NCBI GenBank assembly: GCA_947589005.1
Contig: CANPZO010000001.1
Span: 155,585-219,584 of the forward strand
DNA: 64,000 bases
DNA from: an uncultured Clostridia bacterium
GTDB taxonomy: Bacteria > Bacillota > Clostridia > UMGS1883
Reading direction: 5' to 3'
Positions 35,130-43,399 of this stretch are shown here, piece after piece. The notes beneath the pieces were generated by a model. It ran no database searches. It worked only from the letters and a program-made list of their open reading frames with translations, and was not told the DNA's origin. A program made the position numbers and the translations under genes. Each line of letters begins with the position of its first letter. Positions within the stretch are counted from its first letter, which is position 1.

Positions 35130-36139
35130 GCTCTCAAAAGCTGAAAAGCGCCGCAGTCTTTGCGGGGCTTATCCTACTCTCCCTGCTCTGTCTGGGGCTG
35201 AACGTCTTTACCGGCGGCTCCGGCCTGTCCGTGAGGGAAGCTCTGGACGGCCTGTTTTCGGAGGGCACGACGGCCTGGAACATAATGTGGAAAATAAGGG
35301 TGCCGAGAGCTTTGGCGGCGCTGCTGCTGGGAGGGGCGCTGGCCCTGTCGGGCTATCTGCTCCAGACCTTTTTCCACAACCCCATCGCCGGCCCCTTTGT
35401 GTTGGGAGTTTCATCCGGTGCAAAGCTGACGGTGGCGCTGCTTATGATAACCGCCGCCGGAGCGGGACTAGGCCTGACCTCGGCGGCAATGATAGGGGCG
35501 GCCTTTATCGGCTCAATGGCGTCGCTGGGGCTGGTTCTGCTGGTCTCCCGACGGGTGGGGCGCGTCTCGACGCTGGTGGTCTGCGGAGTGATGATAGGCT
35601 ATATCTGCTCGGCGGTCACCGATTTCGCCGTGACCTTCGCCGACGACGCGGACATAGTCAATCTCAGGAGCTGGTCCATGGGCAGCTTTTCCGGCACGGA
35701 CATGGACAGCGTGGCGGTGATGGCCGCTGTCGTGCCGGCGGCGGCGGTCTGCGTATTTCTCCTGTCCAAGCCCATCGGCGCTTACCGCCTGGGAGAAAGC
35801 TATGCCCGAAGCTCCGGCGTAAGGGTGGGACTTCTCCGTGCGGCGATGATAACCCTTTCCGGTCTGCTGGCCGCCTGCGTAACGGCCTTCGCGGGGCCCA
35901 TATCCTTTGTGGGAATAGCGGCCCCTCACATTACCGGAGCGATGCTTGGCACCTCAAAGCCCATAACGCTAATCCCCGCTTGTTTCCTGGGCGGAGGCAT
36001 ATTCTGCTCGGTCTGCGACCTTATAGCGCGGACGGCCTTCTCCCCCACCGAGCTCGGCATCAGCGCCGTCACCGCGGTGTTCGGCGCGCCGGTGGTGCTG
36101 GCGATTATGCTCAAACGGAAAAGGGGTGAGGCCCTGTGA
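35126..36139 (+). CDS. btuC: FecCD/BtuC-family ABC permease
   Basis: A 337-aa integral membrane protein with about ten helices. The family motifs RVPRALAALLLGGALALSGY and NPIAGPFVLGVSSGAK near the N terminus, and GPISFVGIAAPHI in the C-terminal half, are clear. It pairs with the binding protein and ATPase on either side. The start is a TTG that overlaps the previous TGA; the next gene's GTG overlaps its own stop. A same-length frame in another register (35116-36129) is a GC artefact. Confidence 0.9.
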   Translation: MSSQKLKSAAVFAGLILLSLLCLGLNVFTGGSGLSVREALDGLFSEGTTAWNIMWKIRVPRALAALLLGGALALSGYLLQTFFHNPIAGPFVLGVSSGAKLTVALLMITAAGAGLGLTSAAMIGAAFIGSMASLGLVLLVSRRVGRVSTLVVCGVMIGYICSAVTDFAVTFADDADIVNLRSWSMGSFSGTDMDSVAVMAAVVPAAAVCVFLLSKPIGAYRLGESYARSSGVRVGLLRAAMITLSGLLAACVTAFAGPISFVGIAAPHITGAMLGTSKPITLIPACFLGGGIFCSVCDLIARTAFSPTELGISAVTAVFGAPVVLAIMLKRKRGEAL

Positions 36140-36891
36140 CCGACATTCTCATCTCCGCCAAGGGACTTTCCGCCGGCTACGGCGCTCCCGTCGTCACGGA
36201 TGTGGATTTTACGGTTAAAGGCGGCGAGATACTTGTTTTCATCGGTCCGAACGGCGGCGGCAAGTCCACGCTTCTCAGGACGCTGGCCGGCGAGCTTAAG
36301 AAGCTGGGCGGCAAAGTGGCCCTCTGCGGCGCGGACGGGGACAGGCTGTCCCCGAGGGAGCGGGCAAAAAAGCTGTCGGTGCTTTTGACCGACCGCCCGA
36401 GGACGGACAGAATGACCTGCCGCGAGGTGGCGGAAACGGGGCGTTACCCCTACACCGGCTGCTTCGGCCTGCTCTCTCCTGAGGACAAAAAAGCCGTGGA
36501 CGAGGCCATGGAGCTGGTGGGCGCGGCCGGCCTTGCGGACAGGGATTTTTCGGCGGTAAGCGACGGTCAGCGCCAGCGGGTCATGCTGGCCCGGGCCATT
36601 TGTCAGGAGCCTGAAATCATGCTTTTGGACGAGCCCACCTCGTACCTCGACATCCACCACAAGCTGATATTTCTTGAGGTTCTGCAAAGGCTGGCGGCGG
36701 AAAAGGGCGTCGCCGTCATACTCTCCATGCACGAGCTTGAGCTGGCGGCAAAAATCGCCGGTCAAATCCTCTGCATAAAAAACGGCCGTGTTTTTCGGGC
36801 CGGGACGCCCGGGGAAGTTTTCACCGAGCCGGTGCTTCGGGAGCTGTTCGACTTGCCCGAAAGCCTGTACCGGCGCTACATAAACGTATAA
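36136..36891 (+). CDS. btuD: ABC transporter ATPase (BtuD/FecE type)
   Basis: A 251-aa energy subunit of the importer. Walker A is GPNGGGKST (about residues 37-45), the signature is the variant VSDGQRQR, and Walker B is MLLDEPTSYLD, followed by a switch His in ILSMHE. GTG start overlapping the permease stop (GTGA). After it there is a 38-nt gap with AAAGGAAAG before cbiK. Confidence 0.92.
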   Translation: MTDILISAKGLSAGYGAPVVTDVDFTVKGGEILVFIGPNGGGKSTLLRTLAGELKKLGGKVALCGADGDRLSPRERAKKLSVLLTDRPRTDRMTCREVAETGRYPYTGCFGLLSPEDKKAVDEAMELVGAAGLADRDFSAVSDGQRQRVMLARAICQEPEIMLLDEPTSYLDIHHKLIFLEVLQRLAAEKGVAVILSMHELELAAKIAGQILCIKNGRVFRAGTPGEVFTEPVLRELFDLPESLYRRYINV

Positions 36892-36929
36892 TTTAAATTT
36901 AAAATCAAAATTGAAAGGAAAGTTTAACC

Positions 36930-37844
36930 ATGAAAAAGAAAACCATTATTTTGGCGGCCCTGACCGCCGCCATGTGCGTGTTTGCGGGCTGCGGCGGAAA
37001 AGACGCGCCCGATAACGCTCAAAAGGAGCAGACACCGAGCGGCCAGGCGGCCTCGGCAAAGCCGGTTATCCTTGTGGTCAGCTTCGGCACAAGCTACAAC
37101 GACAGCCGTGACAAGACCATCGGCGCCATCGAAACGGCCATCGCCGACGCGAACCCCGACTACGAGGTGCGCAGAGCCTTCACCAGCCAAATCATCATCG
37201 ACAAGCTTAAGGATCGCGACGGCCTTGAGATAGACAACGTCGAGGAAGCCTTTGACCGCCTTGTATCCGACGGCGTAAAGGAATTGGTGGTGCAGCCCAC
37301 CCATGTCATGAGCGGTTACGAATATGACGACCTCGCCGCCGCCCTTGAGGAATACAGGGATAAATTCGACTCCGTGGCCATGGGCGCGCCCCTGCTGACC
37401 TCCGACGAGGACTATCAAAGGGTGACCGCCGCCCTTATGACCGCCACCGAGGAATACAGCCCCGACGACACGGCGGTGGTATTTATGGGCCACGGTACCG
37501 AGCACGAGTCCAACGCCGTCTATACCAAGCTTCAGCAGACCTTCTCCGAAGCGGGAGGCATAAACTACTTTGTGGGCACGGTGGAGGCCACTCCCGACCT
37601 TGAGGACGTGCTTTCCAATGTTAAGTTCGGCAACTATCCCAAAGTGGTTCTTGAGCCCTTGATGGTGGTGGCCGGCGACCATGCGAACAACGACATGGCC
37701 GGAGACGACGAGACCTCCTGGAAATCGGTCATGGAGAACGCCGGCCTCGAGGTGGAGTGCCTGCTCCGCGGCATGGGTGAAATTCCCGATATCCGCCAGA
37801 TATATGTGGACCACGTCGCGGACGCGATAGCGTCAATGGAGTAA
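36930..37844 (+). CDS. cbiK: Exported cobaltochelatase, CbiK-type, lipoprotein
   Basis: Inserts cobalt (or iron) into sirohydrochlorin in the anaerobic cobalamin route. The 304-aa protein matches CbiK: catalytic His188 in FMGHGTEHESN, Glu219 in GTVEATPD and His251 in VAGDHANNDMAGDD, with the same spacing as in Salmonella CbiK (145/175/207). Unlike that cytosolic enzyme, it starts with a lipoprotein signal (AGC, acylated Cys21) and a ~20-residue linker, so it should sit outside the membrane. It lies between the importer genes and a second surface protein gene. Function outside the cell is a puzzle: haem or metal handling, as proposed for periplasmic CbiK-P of sulfate reducers, is an alternative. 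Confidence 0.88.
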   Translation: MKKKTIILAALTAAMCVFAGCGGKDAPDNAQKEQTPSGQAASAKPVILVVSFGTSYNDSRDKTIGAIETAIADANPDYEVRRAFTSQIIIDKLKDRDGLEIDNVEEAFDRLVSDGVKELVVQPTHVMSGYEYDDLAAALEEYRDKFDSVAMGAPLLTSDEDYQRVTAALMTATEEYSPDDTAVVFMGHGTEHESNAVYTKLQQTFSEAGGINYFVGTVEATPDLEDVLSNVKFGNYPKVVLEPLMVVAGDHANNDMAGDDETSWKSVMENAGLEVECLLRGMGEIPDIRQIYVDHVADAIASME

Positions 37845-37847
37845 GCG

Positions 37848-38417
37848 ATGAAAAAGCTTTTAGCGTTCATATTCGCGCTTTTAATTCCCGTCGGGGCGGC
37901 CCTTGCCGCCCCTGCGGTAGACGGGGGCGCACACGGCGGCCTTAAGGACGGCACGTATGACATCGAGGTGGAGTCCAGCTCCTCCATGTTCCGGATAGTC
38001 AGCTGTGAGCTGACCGTCAGCGGGGGCGAAATGACCGCCCTTATGACCCTCAGCGGCACCGGCTACGAAAAGCTTTTTATGGGTACCGGCGAGGAGGCGC
38101 TCGCCGCCCCGGACAGCGAGTTTATATACTATCAGGAGGACGCCGAAGGCAGGTACGCCTACCTTGTGCCGGTAAACGCCCTCGACGCGGATATTCCCTG
38201 CGCCGCCTTCAGCATACGAAAACAGACCTGGTACGACAGGACGCTGGTGTTCAAGTCCAAATCCCTGCCCGAAAGTGCTTTTAAGCCGGAGGAAAAGAGC
38301 AAGCCCTCCGTAAAAAGCACGGTCACCGGCGTTTTGATTGGGGCGGCGCTGGCTGTGGCAGCGGCGGCGCTGGTCTGTATCGCCGAAAAGAAGAAAAAGA
38401 AAAATGAAGGAAATTGA
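37848..38417 (+). CDS. Secreted, membrane-anchored Shp/NEAT-like protein
   Basis: A 189-aa protein: signal peptide (about residues 1-21, LIPVGAALA), a beta domain opening with LKDGTYDIEVE like its relative at 33548, a conserved-looking YLVPVNALDADIPCAAFSIR then KQTWYDRTLVF region, and a C-terminal transmembrane helix with a Lys-rich tail. I infer a tetrapyrrole or metal-ligand binding surface protein working with the adjacent exported CbiK and BtuFCD importer. The exact family is uncertain. It starts 4 nt after cbiK, with GGAGTAAGCG as ribosome site, and overlaps cbiC by 14 nt. Confidence 0.6.
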   Translation: MKKLLAFIFALLIPVGAALAAPAVDGGAHGGLKDGTYDIEVESSSSMFRIVSCELTVSGGEMTALMTLSGTGYEKLFMGTGEEALAAPDSEFIYYQEDAEGRYAYLVPVNALDADIPCAAFSIRKQTWYDRTLVFKSKSLPESAFKPEEKSKPSVKSTVTGVLIGAALAVAAAALVCIAEKKKKKNEGN

Positions 38418-39048
38418 GATAATAAGCCCTGACCGCATTGAGCGGCGAAGCATGGAGATTATCGAGACCGAGCTCGGCCCCACGCCCCATCTTTCGGGAA
38501 CGGAAAGGACGGTCTTAAAGCGCGTCATACACACCACAGCGGACTTCGACTATAGAGAGAACCTCATTTTTTCAAAAAACGCCGTGGAAAGCGCCCTCGG
38601 CGCCCTGCGCTCCGGCGCGGTCATTGTCACCGACACAAACATGGCCCTCGCCGGAATAAGCAAACCCGCGCTGGCGGCGCTGGGCTGCGAGGCCCGATGC
38701 TTCATGGCCGATTTGGAGGTGGCGGCAAGGGCCGAGGCCGAGGGCGTCACCCGGGCCGCGGCCTCCATGGACAGGGCGGCGGAGCTTTATGCCGGTAAAA
38801 GGCTCATTTTCGCCATAGGCAACGCCCCTACCGCCCTGCTGCGGCTGTGCGAGCTAACGGAGGAGGGGAAAATAGCGCCGTCGCTCATTATAGGCGCTCC
38901 CGTGGGCTTTGTGAATGTGGTGCGCTCAAAGGAAAGACTGACCGGGCTGCCAACGCCCCACATCGCCGCCATGGGGCGTAAGGGCGGCAGCACCGTCGCG
39001 GCGGCGGTATGCAACGCTTTGCTGTATCTTCTTTATGACAGGAAGTGA
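38404..39048 (+). CDS. cbiC: Cobalt-precorrin-8X methylmutase
   Basis: Moves the C11 methyl to C12 to form cobyrinate (214 aa, cytosol). The family blocks are present: RRSMEIIETELG, VLKRVIHTTADFDY with the catalytic His, TDTNMALAGISK, and IGAPVGFVNVVRSKE near the C terminus. The start is the ATG at 38404 inside the end of the preceding gene. An upstream in-frame GTG at 38338 gives only an Arg-rich shadow. Confidence 0.93.
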   Translation: MKEIEIISPDRIERRSMEIIETELGPTPHLSGTERTVLKRVIHTTADFDYRENLIFSKNAVESALGALRSGAVIVTDTNMALAGISKPALAALGCEARCFMADLEVAARAEAEGVTRAAASMDRAAELYAGKRLIFAIGNAPTALLRLCELTEEGKIAPSLIIGAPVGFVNVVRSKERLTGLPTPHIAAMGRKGGSTVAAAVCNALLYLLYDRK

Positions 39049-39052
39049 CGCC

Positions 39053-40192
39053 ATGGGCGAGGAATACGTTTACAAGGGAGGCAGACGCCTGCGGCTGGGC
39101 TACACCACCGGCTCATGCGCGGCTGCGGCGGCAAAGGCGGCGGCGGAAATGCTGTTGACGGGAAAAACGGTAAGCGGCGTCAGGCTTAGGGTGCCGCGGG
39201 GCGACATTTTAACGCTGGAAATTTTGGAGCCGGAGCTGAACAAGGCTTACGCCGCCTGCTCCGTCAGGAAGGACGCCGGCGACGACCCGGACGTTACTGA
39301 CGGCACGCTTATCCGCGCCCGCGCGGAAAAAATCCCCTCGGGCATAGAAATCGACGGCGGCGAGGGCGTGGGACGGGTGACGAAGCCCGGCCTTGACCAG
39401 CCCATAGGCGCGGCGGCCATAAATTCCGTGCCGCGGCAAATGATAGCCAAGGCCGTGGACGAGGTCCGTGAGGCCGCCGGCTGTGAGGACGGTATAAAAA
39501 TAACCGTTTCCGTTCCCGGCGGAGAGGAGCTGGCGAAAAGGACTTACAACCCCCGCATGGGAATAACGGGCGGCATTTCCATCATAGGCACCACCGGCAT
39601 CGTGGAGCCCATGAGCACATCCGCTCTAATCGAGACCACACGGGCGGAAATGCGTATGCGCCGCGCCGAGGGTGCGGAAACTCTGCTCCTGACCATCGGC
39701 AATTACGGCAAAAGCTTCCTCGCACGGGAACTGCCGCTGGCCTTTGAAAAGAGCGTGAAGTGCGGCAATTTCATCGGCGAGGCCATAGACTCCGCCATAG
39801 AGCTGGGCTTTGGCGGAGTACTCATCGTGGGTCACGTCGGCAAGCTGGTGAAGCTGGGCGCCGGTATAATGAACACCCACTCCGCCATGGCCGACGGCCG
39901 AATGGAGGTGCTGGCGACCTGTGGCCTTCTCGCCGGTACGGAGCCGGAGACGCTGAAAAGGCTGATGGACTGCGCCACCGTTGACGCGGCCATAGCCCTT
40001 TTGGAAGCCGCCGGAACCAAGGAAAAAACCGCCGCCATTCTTATGGAAAGGGCGCGGCTGCACCTTGACGCCAGAGCAAGAGGCCAAATCAAAATCGGGG
40101 CCGTCATGTTTTCGGACAAGTACGGCATAATCGGCAAAACGGCGGACGCCGGCGAACTGATTGAAAGAATAGTGAGGGAAGCCAATGATTGA
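39053..40192 (+). CDS. cbiD: Cobalt-precorrin-5B C1-methyltransferase
   Basis: Methylates C1 of the corrin ring after ring contraction (379 aa). The N-terminal LRLGYTTGSCAAAAAKAA is the family signature; NPRMGITGGISIIGTTGIVE and HVGKLVKLGAGIMNTHS are further typical blocks. The start is the ATG at 39053 with GGAAGTGA; an ATG at 39035 lies inside cbiC. It overlaps cbiF by 8 nt. Confidence 0.95.
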   Translation: MGEEYVYKGGRRLRLGYTTGSCAAAAAKAAAEMLLTGKTVSGVRLRVPRGDILTLEILEPELNKAYAACSVRKDAGDDPDVTDGTLIRARAEKIPSGIEIDGGEGVGRVTKPGLDQPIGAAAINSVPRQMIAKAVDEVREAAGCEDGIKITVSVPGGEELAKRTYNPRMGITGGISIIGTTGIVEPMSTSALIETTRAEMRMRRAEGAETLLLTIGNYGKSFLARELPLAFEKSVKCGNFIGEAIDSAIELGFGGVLIVGHVGKLVKLGAGIMNTHSAMADGRMEVLATCGLLAGTEPETLKRLMDCATVDAAIALLEAAGTKEKTAAILMERARLHLDARARGQIKIGAVMFSDKYGIIGKTADAGELIERIVREAND

Positions 40193-40940
40193 TTTTGTGG
40201 GCGCGGGCTGCGGCGCCCCCGACCTTATTACGGTGCGGGGCGCAAAGCTGCTGGCGGAGGCGGACGTGATAATTTACGCCGGTTCACTGGTGAACCCCGA
40301 GCTTTTGAATTACGCGGGGCCGGACTGTGAGATACACAACAGCGCCCTGCTGACCCTGGACGAGATCATAGATATTATGTCAAGCGCCGAAGCCGCGGGC
40401 AAAAACACCGTCCGTCTGCACACCGGCGACCCGAGCATTTACGGCGCCGTCCGCGAACAGATGGACAGGCTGAGAGAGCTTGGCCTTCCATTTCGGGTCT
40501 GTCCCGGCGTCAGCTCACTCTGCGGGGCGGCGGCGGCGCTGAAGGCCGAGTACACCCTGCCGGGGGTGAGCCAGACGGTCGTGATAACACGTATGGCCGG
40601 AAAAACTCCCGTGCCGGAGGGAGAAAGCATGGCCTCGCTGGCCGCCCACGGAGCGACTATGGTTATTTTTCTGAGCGCGGGGCTTCTCGGCGAGCTGACG
40701 GCCGAGCTCCTGCGCGGCGGCTATACCCGCGGCACCCCCGCGGCTATAGTTTACAAGGCCAGCTGGCCCGACGAAAAAGTCCTCCGCTGCACCGTCGGTA
40801 CTCTGGCGGAAACGGCGGCAAAAGAGGGCATAAAAAAGACCGCCCTGATATGCGTGGGGAATTTTCTCGGAGACGACTACGGACTTTCCAGGCTCTACGA
40901 CCGAAGCTTCTCCACAGAGTTCAGAGAGGCGAGGCCATGA
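40185..40940 (+). CDS. cbiF: Cobalt-precorrin-4 C11-methyltransferase
   Basis: A 251-aa SAM-dependent methyltransferase of the tetrapyrrole methylase fold. VGAGCGAPDLITVRGAKLL at the N terminus and RLHTGDPSIYGAVREQMDRL are diagnostic of CbiF/CobM. ATG at 40185; its stop overlaps the cbiG start as ATGA. Confidence 0.94.
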   Translation: MIDFVGAGCGAPDLITVRGAKLLAEADVIIYAGSLVNPELLNYAGPDCEIHNSALLTLDEIIDIMSSAEAAGKNTVRLHTGDPSIYGAVREQMDRLRELGLPFRVCPGVSSLCGAAAALKAEYTLPGVSQTVVITRMAGKTPVPEGESMASLAAHGATMVIFLSAGLLGELTAELLRGGYTRGTPAAIVYKASWPDEKVLRCTVGTLAETAAKEGIKKTALICVGNFLGDDYGLSRLYDRSFSTEFREARP

Positions 40941-41953
40941 AAATCGCGGTTATAACACTTACAAAAAACGGAGTTGGCATATCCGAAAAAATCGCCGGAC
41001 GCACGGGTGCGGACGTCTATGTTTTTCATAAACACGCCGTCCCCGGGACGGCGGCCTTTTCCTCCGTGAGCTCGCTTGTCGCCGATATTTTCACCAAATA
41101 CGGGGGCCTTGTGTTCATCTGCGCCGCCGGTATTGCGGTACGGGCAATCGCGCCTCACCTGAAATCAAAATTCACCGACCCTGCGGTGGTGGTTGTGGAC
41201 GAAAGCGGGAAATTCGCGATATCTCTCCTGTCCGGCCACGCCGGCGGAGCGAACGCCCTGACGGAAAGCGTCGCCGATACCGTCGGCGCCGTACCGGTAA
41301 TAACCACCGCCACCGACGCGGGAGGGAGCTTTTCGCCCGACCTTTTCGCCAAGGCCAACGGCCTCCATATCCTTGAGCCGGAGCTGGCCAAGGCCGTGGC
41401 AGCGGCGGTCGTGAACGGCGAGGCCGTGGGCCTTTACAGCGATTATCCCTGCGCGAACCGGCCCGATATCTTTACGGACACAGCGGAGACGGGCGTCTGC
41501 ATTTCCTCCGACACGGACAAAACGCCCTTTGCGGCCACCCTGCACCTGATACCGAAAAACATTGTTTTGGGTGTGGGCTGTCGGAAAGGCGTCGATGCCG
41601 GCGTTTTTGAGGACTTTGTGCTTACCGCCCTCGCGGAGGCCGGCATACCGATTTACAGGCTGGCCGAGGCGCGCACGGTAGACCGAAAGAAGGGCGAAAG
41701 GGCAATACTGGAATTTTGTAAAAAATACGCCATGCCGCTGAAATTTTATTCCGCCGATGAGCTTATGCGGGCGGAGGGCAACTTTGCGCACTCGGATTTT
41801 GTGCTGAAAACGGTGGGCGCGGACAACGTGTGCGAACGCTGCGCGGCCCTTGGCGGCGGGAAAATGATACTGCCTAAGCGGGCCGGGAAGGGCATGACAA
41901 CCGCCGCGGCCGAAACGACAGTGAGCATAGATTTTGAAAGGAGACCGTCGTAA
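40937..41953 (+). CDS. cbiG: Cobalt-precorrin-5A hydrolase
   Basis: Opens the delta-lactone and releases acetaldehyde (338 aa). The CbiG N-terminal and central blocks are visible: ITLTKNGVGISEKI, FICAAGIAVRAIAPHL, LSGHAGGANALTE and VITTATDAGGSFSPDLFA. The C-terminal domain has VLGVGCRKGVD. The start is the ATG at 40937, not the longer frame from 40850. The stop shares a base with the cbiH start (TAATG). Confidence 0.94.
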   Translation: MKIAVITLTKNGVGISEKIAGRTGADVYVFHKHAVPGTAAFSSVSSLVADIFTKYGGLVFICAAGIAVRAIAPHLKSKFTDPAVVVVDESGKFAISLLSGHAGGANALTESVADTVGAVPVITTATDAGGSFSPDLFAKANGLHILEPELAKAVAAAVVNGEAVGLYSDYPCANRPDIFTDTAETGVCISSDTDKTPFAATLHLIPKNIVLGVGCRKGVDAGVFEDFVLTALAEAGIPIYRLAEARTVDRKKGERAILEFCKKYAMPLKFYSADELMRAEGNFAHSDFVLKTVGADNVCERCAALGGGKMILPKRAGKGMTTAAAETTVSIDFERRPS

Positions 41954-42669
41954 TGCTGTATATCGTTGGCTTTGGCCCGGGCGACACGGGCGGAATGACT
42001 CTGGCCGCGAAAGCGGCTCTGGAGCGGAGCGAGGTCATTGTGGGATACACGGCCTATGTAGAGCTGATAAGGGCCGTCTTCCCCGATAAGGCTTTCATGT
42101 CCACCCCCATGGGAGGCGAGGCCGAGCGGGTAAGACTCGCGCTGGCCGAGGCGTCGGACAAAACCGTAGCTCTCATATGCGGCGGCGACAGCCAGGTCTA
42201 CGGCCTTGCGGGGCTGGCGCTGGAGCTGGCCGAACCAGACGCCGAAATTGAGATAGTCCCCGGCGTCACCTCCGCTCTTTCCGGCGGGGCCCTGCTGGGC
42301 GCGCCGCTGGGCCACGATTTTGCCGTCATAAGCCTTTCGGACCTGCTCACGCCGTGGGACAGTATCGAAAGGCGGCTGAGGTGCGCGGCCGAGGGCGGCT
42401 TTGTTATCGCGCTTTACAACCCCTCGTCGAAAAAGAGGTCGGGCCACCTGGCACGGGCCTGCGGCATAGTTTTAAATTACCGTGGCCCCGATACCGTCTG
42501 CGGTATTGCGCAAAACGTGGGACGGGCCGGCGAAACGGCCCGCGTCCTCACCCTCGGCGAGCTGAAAAACGCCGCCGTGGATATGTTCACGACGGTTTTT
42601 ATCGGCAGCTCCGAAACAAAAAACATTTACGGGAAAATGGTCACTCCGAGGGGGTACAAAAATGTGTAG
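41953..42669 (+). CDS. cbiH: Cobalt-precorrin-3 C17-methyltransferase
   Basis: Ring-contracting methyltransferase, 238 aa. The CbiH/CobJ blocks are YIVGFGPGDTGGMTLAAKAA, VGYTAYVELI, ICGGDSQVYGLAG, VPGVTSALSGGALLGAPLGH and ALYNPSSKKR. It overlaps cbiJ by 8 nt. Confidence 0.94.
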   Translation: MLYIVGFGPGDTGGMTLAAKAALERSEVIVGYTAYVELIRAVFPDKAFMSTPMGGEAERVRLALAEASDKTVALICGGDSQVYGLAGLALELAEPDAEIEIVPGVTSALSGGALLGAPLGHDFAVISLSDLLTPWDSIERRLRCAAEGGFVIALYNPSSKKRSGHLARACGIVLNYRGPDTVCGIAQNVGRAGETARVLTLGELKNAAVDMFTTVFIGSSETKNIYGKMVTPRGYKNV

Positions 42670-43399
42670 GATACTCATTTTCGGCGGCGCCTCGGAGGGG
42701 CGCGAGCTGGCGGAGTTCTGCGCGGAAAACGGTATTCCCGCCTGTGTCAGCGTGACTACGGACTTCGGCGCTTCCCTGCTCGAGGACGCCGCCGTACACA
42801 AGGGCAAAATGACAGAGGCGGAAATGCTGGACTTTATAACGAAAAACCGCGTTGAGCTGACGCTCGACGCCACCCATCCCCACGCCCGCGAGGCCACCGA
42901 AAACATTCGCCGCGCCTGCGAGAAGGCCGGCGTCCGGCGTCTGCGCGTACTGAGGGAGCGGAGCGGCGCCGTCCCGAACGGACTTTATTTTGACACCATA
43001 GACGAAGCGGTAAACCACCTGTCCGGCAAAGAGGGTAACGTGTTCGTAACCACCGGCAGCAAGGAGCTGGCCGCCTTTTGCCGTCTCGAAAATTTCAGTG
43101 AACGCTGCGCCGTCCGCGTGCTGCCTCAGGCGGCGGAAAGCTGCGCCGAGCTGGGCTTCGCCCAAGTCATCACCGGCGTGGGCCCGTTTACCCTGGAGCA
43201 AAATCTTGAGCATATGAAAAAATACTCCGCCCGTTACCTTGTCACAAAGGACAGCGGCCCCGCGGGGGGCCTTGGCGAAAAGCTGGCCGCCGCAAAGGAG
43301 CTTGGGGCGGAGATCCTGATACTGAAACGACCTGATGAGGAGGGGATTTCCCCGGCCGAGGCCAAAAAAATTCTGCTGGGAGAGAAGCGTAATGACTAA
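42662..43399 (+). CDS. cbiJ: Cobalt-precorrin-6A reductase
   Basis: NAD(P)H-dependent reductase of the macrocycle, 245 aa. The opening ILIFGGASEGRELAEF, then LDATHPHAREATENI and VFVTTGSKELAAF, are CbiJ/CobK motifs. It overlaps cbiET by 8 nt. Confidence 0.93.
   Translation: MCRILIFGGASEGRELAEFCAENGIPACVSVTTDFGASLLEDAAVHKGKMTEAEMLDFITKNRVELTLDATHPHAREATENIRRACEKAGVRRLRVLRERSGAVPNGLYFDTIDEAVNHLSGKEGNVFVTTGSKELAAFCRLENFSERCAVRVLPQAAESCAELGFAQVITGVGPFTLEQNLEHMKKYSARYLVTKDSGPAGGLGEKLAAAKELGAEILILKRPDEEGISPAEAKKILLGEKRND

Noticed and set aside
35116..36129. A 337-codon frame in another register of the permease gene
   Set aside because: The permease frame has clear FecCD motifs and helices; the other frame is Arg/Gly-rich and arises from codon bias.
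40185..40940. CbiF considered as the missing CbiL
   Set aside because: The GAGCGAPDLIT opening and HTGDPSIYGAVREQMDRL block are those of C11-methyltransferases, not of precorrin-2 C20-methyltransferase.
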